Assembly: GCA_050248495.1 (NCBI GenBank)
Contig: JBFWSG010000018.1
Span: 39,494-103,493, forward strand
DNA: 64,000 bases
Direction: 5' to 3'
DNA from: DASYDU01 sp050248495
Lineage (GTDB): Bacteria; Planctomycetota; Planctomycetia; Pirellulales; Lacipirellulaceae
A model generated the notes under the pieces. The model did not search any database, was not told the origin of the DNA, and worked only from the letters and a program-made list of their open reading frames with translations. This document shows positions 60,201 through 64,000 of this stretch, piece by piece; the first letter of the stretch is position 1, and each line of letters opens with the position of its first letter. A program made the translations under genes and the position numbers.

Positions 60201-60934
60201 TGCAGTTTCGCGATTTACCATCGAATTCCGCGCCTCCGCCGCAACCGACCGCTTGGCGGTTTAGCTCGACCGACAGGCACCGCCCCGAGCTCCTGGCCGA
60301 GCTTTACACCAAGCTGCGCGAATGCATCGCCGCCAAAAACAGCGCGCCGTTCACGGCCGACGACTTGGAGCAAGTCGTGCGCGCCATCGAGAGCTATCAG
60401 CATTGGGCCAGCGAAGAGTTCCACGGCGCGCACGATCATTTCCGGCTGCTCGGCGAAGACAACTTCCGCCGCTATCGGCCGATCGATCACCTGCGGATTC
60501 GCGTGCACGCGGACGACACTCTGTTCGACGTATTCGCCCGCGCGGCCGCCGCCCGCGCCGCCGGCTGCCGAACGACCGTCAGCTCGCCTCCGGATGTGGC
60601 CGACTCTGCGAAAAAGGCCGTTGAGCTGCTCGACAACCTCACCGACAGCTGGGGCGCATCAATTGAATTCGTCACCGAGAGCGACGAGCAGCTGGCCGAA
60701 CTAGTTCGCGCCCGTGCAATGGACCGCGTCCGCTACGCCGCGCCGAGTCGCGTGCCGCGAAACATCCGGCAGGCCGCCGCCGAATCGCTGCAATACATAG
60801 CCGACACGCCGCCAGTCGCCCATGGCCGCGTCGAGTTGCTGTGGTACTTTCAAGAGCAGAGCTTGTCGGTCGTTTACCATCGCTATGGCAACCTCGGTGC
60901 TCGAATCAACGAACCGCGCGACGAACCTTTGTAG
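57218..60934 (+). CDS. putA: Bifunctional proline dehydrogenase / glutamate-semialdehyde dehydrogenase
   Basis: PutA oxidises proline to P5C and then to glutamate. The 1238 residues lack the N-terminal ribbon-helix-helix of E. coli PutA, so this is a purely catalytic type. The PRODH barrel (about 130-480) has VKISTIYSQISALA and RVVKGANMEMERVEASL. The ALDH domain (about 545-1030) has LLAETGGKNATIV with Glu771, GQKCSATS with Cys805, and FFGPVLGVMEARDL. About 200 residues of a further C-terminal domain follow. Residues of about 492-504 (DPQPLTLHSQPF), between the two catalytic domains, are encoded by DNA like one arm of the window's spacers. Confidence 0.93.
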   Translation: MPQQSSIRRSEEALLAGLAVDTASAHPVEVQQAVQLARLLGRRAAELQTPQERRQQAELDRMINSPGDKVTLMQLTDQAFRSHRPPRAADQLIHILDVQGVPRFFSPLDRTLLKGFQSFGAYLPGVAMPLVEEKMHQETANVVLPAEPELLAEHLEARRTEGVRMNVNHLGEALLGEEDAQARLASYLATLQRPEIEVISVKISTIYSQISALAREHTIEVLCDRLELLYRAAAKARFTRAGGTVVPKFVYLDMEEYRDKELTAEVFMRTLDRPGLEQVAAGIALQAYIPDTFLTQARINAWARKRVEQGGAPVTIRVVKGANMEMERVEASLRCWPQAPYKAKLETDANYLRMLTEGFRPENLAAVRLGVASHNLFSLAYGLVLAARAQAFDRVQFEMLEGMANHQRRALFELTQNMLLYAPACRQDEFTTAIGYLIRRLDENTGPDNFLRHAFRIEVGSETWQKLEQQFIEAFGLMKSVSSAPRRIQNRNDPQPLTLHSQPFRNEPDTDWSLTQNGEWATSIMEAWQPRHGENAATIPLVIAGEAIEGSGPARESYDPSRSKTVVARFHQATTADIDRAVVAARKDTSGWRKLSATERRTILYRVAGELAKARGELMGAMLAEGGKTLFESDPEVSEAIDFCRFYSDSASQFHELTNLAVEGRGVVVVVSPWNFPLAIPCGGVVAAMAAGNTVIFKPASDTVLIAYQLAQCFWRAGVPRTALQFAPCAGNDVAQYLVSHDAVDAVILTGGTATAARMLAHKPTMQLLAETGGKNATIVTSLSDRDQAIKNVLHSAFSHSGQKCSATSLLILESEVYHDAKFRAQFCDAVESLRVSSAWELSTKVGPLIRPPSGELEAALKELEPGEEWAVMPRLHVDGNPHLVSPGVKWGVRPNSITHCTEFFGPVLGVMEARDLDEAIDLVNATGYGLTSGLESLDDREQERWQEQIRAGNLYINRPTTGAIVLRQPFGGMGKSAVGPGIKAGGPNYVAPLMQFRDLPSNSAPPPQPTAWRFSSTDRHRPELLAELYTKLRECIAAKNSAPFTADDLEQVVRAIESYQHWASEEFHGAHDHFRLLGEDNFRRYRPIDHLRIRVHADDTLFDVFARAAAARAAGCRTTVSSPPDVADSAKKAVELLDNLTDSWGASIEFVTESDEQLAELVRARAMDRVRYAAPSRVPRNIRQAAAESLQYIADTPPVAHGRVELLWYFQEQSLSVVYHRYGNLGARINEPRDEPL
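58693..58728 (+). repeat. Single spacer-type repeat arm inside putA
   Basis: ACCCTCAACC, TTTAACTCTCC and ACTCTCAACCC words (58693-58728) match the C-rich right arm of the rplC-rplD spacer; ACTCTCAACCC is shared exactly with 21215-21225. No G-rich complementary arm is present. It is in frame in the PutA interdomain linker. Confidence 0.7.
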
Positions 60935-60971
60935 CGAGCCCAGCGAGCCGGGCCGTCCTCGCCCCCGAGAT
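60931..60971. repeat. REP unit at the putA stop codon
   Basis: GCGAGCCGGGCCGTCCTCGC is followed by CCCCGAG. This is the inverted form of the REP beside the transposase, 13 kb away. It begins at the putA stop and fills the gap to the next gene. Confidence 0.8.
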
Positions 60972-60984
60972 TGACGCCTGCACC

Positions 60985-61893
60985 ATGCGAATCGTCTCCC
61001 TCCTCCCCAGCGCGACCGAAATCATCTGCCAGCTCGGCCTGGAGCGTGAGCTCGTCGGCGTGACCCACGAATGCGACTATCCACCACCGGTGCGGCGTCT
61101 GCCCAAGGTGACGCGGACACTGATCCCGACCGCCGCATCCAGCCGCGAAATCGACTCCCTGGTCCGCGAACGACTGCAAACCGAGCGCGCGCTCTACACG
61201 CTCGATCTGCCGGTGCTCGCAAAACTGCGGCCCGACTTGATTGTGACGCAAGCACTCTGCGACGTGTGCGCGGTCGCCGAAGCGGAAGTGACGGCAGCGG
61301 CCTGTTCGCTGCCGGGCTCGCCGCGCGTGCTTAACTTGGAGCCGACGTCGCTCGAGGAAGTCTTCGAGTGCTTACGGTTCCTCGGCGAAGCGACGGGCCA
61401 TGTTCAGCGGGCTGAAGCGGAGATCGGCAAGCTGCGAGACCGCGTGGCTGCGGTTGCCGCCCGTTCGGAAATGGTTGGCGATCGCCCCCGCGTTGTGGTG
61501 CTGGAGTGGATTGATCCGCCCTTTTCGAGCGGCCACTGGAGCCCCGAGCTGGTGCAGCTGGCGGGCGGAGAGGAAGTCGTTGGCGTCGCGGGTGGCCGGT
61601 CACGCACGATCGACTGGCAACAAATCGTCGCCGCCGCTCCAGAAGTGATGCTGATCGCCTGTTGCGGCTTCGACATCGAGCGGACCCGGGCCGACCTGCC
61701 AATCCTGCAAGGCTATCCTGGCTGGGCCGAGCTGCCGTGCGTGCGACGAGGTCGCGTTTATCTGGTCGACGGATCGGAGTATTTCAGCCGCCCCGGGCCG
61801 CGGCTCGTCGATTCGCTGGAAATCCTGGCTCACGCGCTCCACCCAGACGTGCATCCTCTGCCGCCCAGTCTACCCGCTGCAATCAAGATTTGA
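60985..61893 (+). CDS. BtuF-like cobalamin-binding / ABC substrate-binding protein
   Basis: A 302-residue protein of the periplasmic-binding family that includes BtuF. Motifs are RIVSLLPSATEIICQLGLERELVGVTHECDYPP near the N-terminus, KLRPDLIVTQALCDVCAV, and the C-terminal VDGSEYFSRPGPRLVDSLEILAHALHP. No clear signal peptide is seen (the chain begins MRIVSLLPSATEI), so it may be cytoplasmic or exported otherwise. It ends inside the convergent methyltransferase gene by 11 nt. A role in cobalamin salvage is inferred from family. Confidence 0.8.
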   Translation: MRIVSLLPSATEIICQLGLERELVGVTHECDYPPPVRRLPKVTRTLIPTAASSREIDSLVRERLQTERALYTLDLPVLAKLRPDLIVTQALCDVCAVAEAEVTAAACSLPGSPRVLNLEPTSLEEVFECLRFLGEATGHVQRAEAEIGKLRDRVAAVAARSEMVGDRPRVVVLEWIDPPFSSGHWSPELVQLAGGEEVVGVAGGRSRTIDWQQIVAAAPEVMLIACCGFDIERTRADLPILQGYPGWAELPCVRRGRVYLVDGSEYFSRPGPRLVDSLEILAHALHPDVHPLPPSLPAAIKI

Positions 61894-62587
61894 GAAATAC
61901 CCAGCCGTCAAAGAATTCCTCAGCGAGCAGCGTGCTGACGGGCCGGAAGCCGGCGGCCACGACATGTTCGAGCATCCATGATTTCGTTTCGGGAAAGTCC
62001 GACGTGCGAACGTGGGTGACGCCCCGCTCGCGCTGCTCCACCGTCAGGCCCGTCCAACGGCTCGACATCGAATCAGTCAACCGGTCGATGTACGTGTCGC
62101 GATTCTCGTCGTCATTGCGGACCGCATCGATCCACAATAGCGCCCCGCCAGGCGCCAGAATGCGGTGCGCCTCGTCGATCAGTTTCAATTTGTCGGCCGT
62201 CGAGAAATGGTGCAGCGAGTAACTGGCGAGCGCAACGTTCGCCGAGGCACTCGGCTGGTCCGCAAGTACATCGGCCAGATTCCCGCAAACGAGCTCCGCC
62301 CGCCCGGGCCAGATCGCCAAATTGCCCCGGGCCCGCTCGATCGACGACTCGGCCAGATCGACGCCCAAATAATGTTCCACGTTCGAGTTGCGAAGGGCAT
62401 GCGTCGCCAGCCACGAATCGCTCGACCCGAGATCGACAATTCGCAGTGGCTTGCCGAAGGCCGTCGCCCAATCGCCCAGCGCCTGTGCCAGCTCGGCATG
62501 ATGCATGTAGTCGTTCCGCACCACGGCGTCGTACATGGCCCATTGCTCAAACACCTCTTTTACGCGGGCAACATCGGGGTCGGTCAT
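61883..62587 (-). CDS. Class I SAM-dependent methyltransferase
   Basis: A 234-residue Rossmann-fold methyltransferase. Motif I is LRIVDLGSSDSWLATHAL, the acidic SAM-ribose position is in YLGVDLAESSIERA, and motif IV/V is ANVALASYSLHHFSTADKLKLIDEAHRILAPGGALLWIDAV. The substrate is unknown. GDWATAFGKP and the N-terminal helix suggest a stand-alone small-molecule enzyme. It converges with the BtuF-like gene (11-nt overlap). Confidence 0.85.
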   Translation of the reverse strand: MTDPDVARVKEVFEQWAMYDAVVRNDYMHHAELAQALGDWATAFGKPLRIVDLGSSDSWLATHALRNSNVEHYLGVDLAESSIERARGNLAIWPGRAELVCGNLADVLADQPSASANVALASYSLHHFSTADKLKLIDEAHRILAPGGALLWIDAVRNDDENRDTYIDRLTDSMSSRWTGLTVEQRERGVTHVRTSDFPETKSWMLEHVVAAGFRPVSTLLAEEFFDGWVFLKS

Positions 62588-62833
62588 GAAAATCGCTCGG
62601 CACCGTAAGGAGTGTTCCGATTAATAAACGCCACCGGCCGGAACCGGTTTCAAGATCTGGACAAATTCACTCTAAACGTAGCTCGAAAGACACTCCGGAG
62701 CCACGCCCCTTTATTCGCCGAACGCGGCTCGAACCTCAAATTCCAAGGAAAGATTGGCGTTCTCAAATGGCTTCGGCAATAATGGTCGCAACGAACAACG
62801 AGTCAACAGTGAAATTCATCCGGGAGTATGCTC

Positions 62834-63544
62834 ATGATGCCTTTCAGAATCTGCTTGCGCCGATTGATCGTATTCATCTTGATGGTCTGGATCAGCGGCA
62901 TGGTCGGAGCCGCAAGGGCCACGCAAGTCATCTTCAAAACGTCCCTCGGCAACTTTCGCGCAAGTTTATTTGACGCCGCCGCGCCGATCACGGTGAAAAA
63001 TTTTCTGAAGTACGTCGACGAGGCCGACTATGACCAGACAATCATCCATCGCTCGGTAAAGGATTTCGTGATTCAAAGTGGCGGATTCAAAATTGACTTT
63101 TCACCGATTCCCGCGGACCCGCCAATTATTAATGAATCGTCTCTGCCGAATATTCGCGGTACGCTCTCCATGGCAACTCGAAGTGGCGACCCAAACAGCG
63201 CGACCTCGCAATGGTTTATCAATCTTGTGAACAATTCGCCGCTGTTGGACCTGCAGAACGGCGGCTTCACGGTGTTTGGTGAAATCGTCCCGACAGACAT
63301 GTCCGTCGTCGACGCAATTGCAGCCTTGCCAAAAATCGATGCCCGTTCGATTCACCCGGCCCTCAGCGAGTTGCCTCTCCTGGTGCCCTTTGTTCCGGGA
63401 CAGGGGCCGAACGATCTCAAGCTCGTCGTCGTCAATTCAATTGACCGCGTTCCCGAGCCACACGGGCTCCTGTTAATGTTTGCTGCGATGCCAGCGAGCG
63501 CTTGTCTCCGCGCGGCGCGCTGGAAGGTTTGTGCTTCCTCATGA
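62834..63544 (+). CDS. Secreted cyclophilin-type peptidyl-prolyl isomerase with PEP-CTERM tag
   Basis: A 236-residue exported isomerase. A signal peptide (to about residue 30, ending GAARA) is followed by a cyclophilin domain: FKTSLGNFRASLFD..APITVKNFLKYV, YDQTIIHRSVKDFVIQSGGF with the catalytic-type Arg, and TSQWFINLVNNSP. The C-terminus is VPEPHG, a hydrophobic stretch and a basic end, a PEP-CTERM tag. It may fold exported proteins at the cell surface. The ATG at 62834 has CGGGAG 7 nt upstream. The stop overlaps the next gene's start (ATGA). Confidence 0.82.
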   Translation: MMPFRICLRRLIVFILMVWISGMVGAARATQVIFKTSLGNFRASLFDAAAPITVKNFLKYVDEADYDQTIIHRSVKDFVIQSGGFKIDFSPIPADPPIINESSLPNIRGTLSMATRSGDPNSATSQWFINLVNNSPLLDLQNGGFTVFGEIVPTDMSVVDAIAALPKIDARSIHPALSELPLLVPFVPGQGPNDLKLVVVNSIDRVPEPHGLLLMFAAMPASACLRAARWKVCASS

Positions 63545-64000
63545 AGGCTCTCGGTCGACGCCGCGCGTTCTGCCTGGTGCTGGTCACTTGGATCGTGTCG
63601 GCGAGTTGTCAGTCTATCGCGTTGGCGGAGGACTCGCTCCCCCCGCCGCTCAAGAAGTACTACGGCCGGCGGATTGCCACGACCATGCACTATCTCGGAG
63701 CGCCATGGCTCACTCGAGAGTCGCGGCAGCGCGAGGAAGACTGCGAGACAATGCTCACGGCCCTCCACGTGCAGCCGGGGCAAGTTGTCTGCGACATGGG
63801 CTGTGGCAACGGATTTTATACGCTACCGCTGGCCAGGCTGGTCGGTGACAAGGGGAAAGTGATCGCCGTTGATATCCAGCGTGAGATGCTCGGGCTTCTA
63901 AAAGACCGCGCCGCCGCCGACAACCTCAACAATATCGAGCTGGTGCTAGGTACCGTCGTCGACCCACAGCTCAAGCCAAATTCAGTCGACCTCGTGCTGA
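63541..64000 (+). CDS. SAM-dependent methyltransferase with signal peptide, cut by window end
   Basis: The frame is open to the end of the window (153 codons seen). It starts with a hydrophobic, signal-like segment (MKALGRRRAFCLVLVTWIV, then SASCQSIALAED). A methyltransferase domain follows: motif I VVCDMGCGNGFYTLPLARLVG and the SAM-binding VIAVDIQREML. The first ATG overlaps the cyclophilin stop (ATGA). The 3' part is missing. Methyltransferases with an export signal are unusual because SAM is not expected outside the cytoplasm; the segment could instead be a membrane anchor. Confidence 0.75.
   Translation, partial: MKALGRRRAFCLVLVTWIVSASCQSIALAEDSLPPPLKKYYGRRIATTMHYLGAPWLTRESRQREEDCETMLTALHVQPGQVVCDMGCGNGFYTLPLARLVGDKGKVIAVDIQREMLGLLKDRAAADNLNNIELVLGTVVDPQLKPNSVDLVL

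Overview
The window reads as chromosomal DNA of a planctomycete, most likely of the Pirellulales type. It is GC-rich. It encodes secreted proteins with dockerin-like repeats (GDYN..G.VDAADY.VW) and C-terminal PEP-CTERM sorting tags, a ribosomal operon without rpmD and infA in their usual places and without tuf after fusA, and short palindromic repeats of the kind common in this phylum. No rRNA, tRNA, CRISPR array or prophage was seen.

Layout. Positions 1-1345 hold the end of a HlyD-type efflux adaptor and a DUF2442/DUF4160 pair. Positions 1397-4705 are a short str cluster (rpsL-rpsG-fusA) with a good promoter before rpsL and an intrinsic terminator between rpsG and fusA. About 15 kb of other genes follow: a HAD nucleotidase, three PEP-CTERM proteins including a GH26 mannanase-like enzyme, a DEAD-box helicase, a class V aminotransferase, a lactate-racemase-like protein and a GntR/ABC operon. 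Positions 19716-37468 carry the S10-spc-alpha ribosomal supercluster from rpsJ to rplQ with secY, adk, map and rpoA, behind a near-consensus promoter. Positions 37651-47543 are mixed metabolic and secreted genes: class II aldolase, Uma2, PQQ-propeller protein, acetyl xylan esterase, M48 protease and an HIBADH-type reductase. Positions 47553-48200 are a REP-associated tyrosine transposase with its REP palindromes. Then come ribBA, a hydrolase, korA-korB flanked by two CBS-domain genes, a DUF1778/GNAT toxin-antitoxin module, putA, a BtuF-like protein, a methyltransferase, a PEP-CTERM cyclophilin and a secreted methyltransferase cut by the window end.

The strongest unexplained signal is a family of transcribed spacers in the ribosomal clusters. 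At least thirteen intergenic gaps (eleven in rpsJ-rplQ and rpsL-rpsG, one after fusA, one in korA-korB) are filled almost from stop codon to start codon with 7-8-bp words repeated in near tandem, first G-rich and then as the C-rich reverse complement. Each gap could fold into a hairpin. The words differ from gap to gap but the architecture is the same, and the C-rich arm lies where a Shine-Dalgarno site would be. A single C-rich arm of the same kind is also translated in frame within the linker of PutA. A second layer of repeats, the REP units near the transposase, has also entered a reading frame (51125-51190).

Other points of note are an arginine at position 88 of ribosomal protein S12, the position of classical streptomycin-resistance changes; a 62-nt overlap of rpsC and rplP; an L17 protein nearly twice the usual size; and a methyltransferase that appears to be exported. 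Family assignments rest on motifs read by eye; no database search was run.
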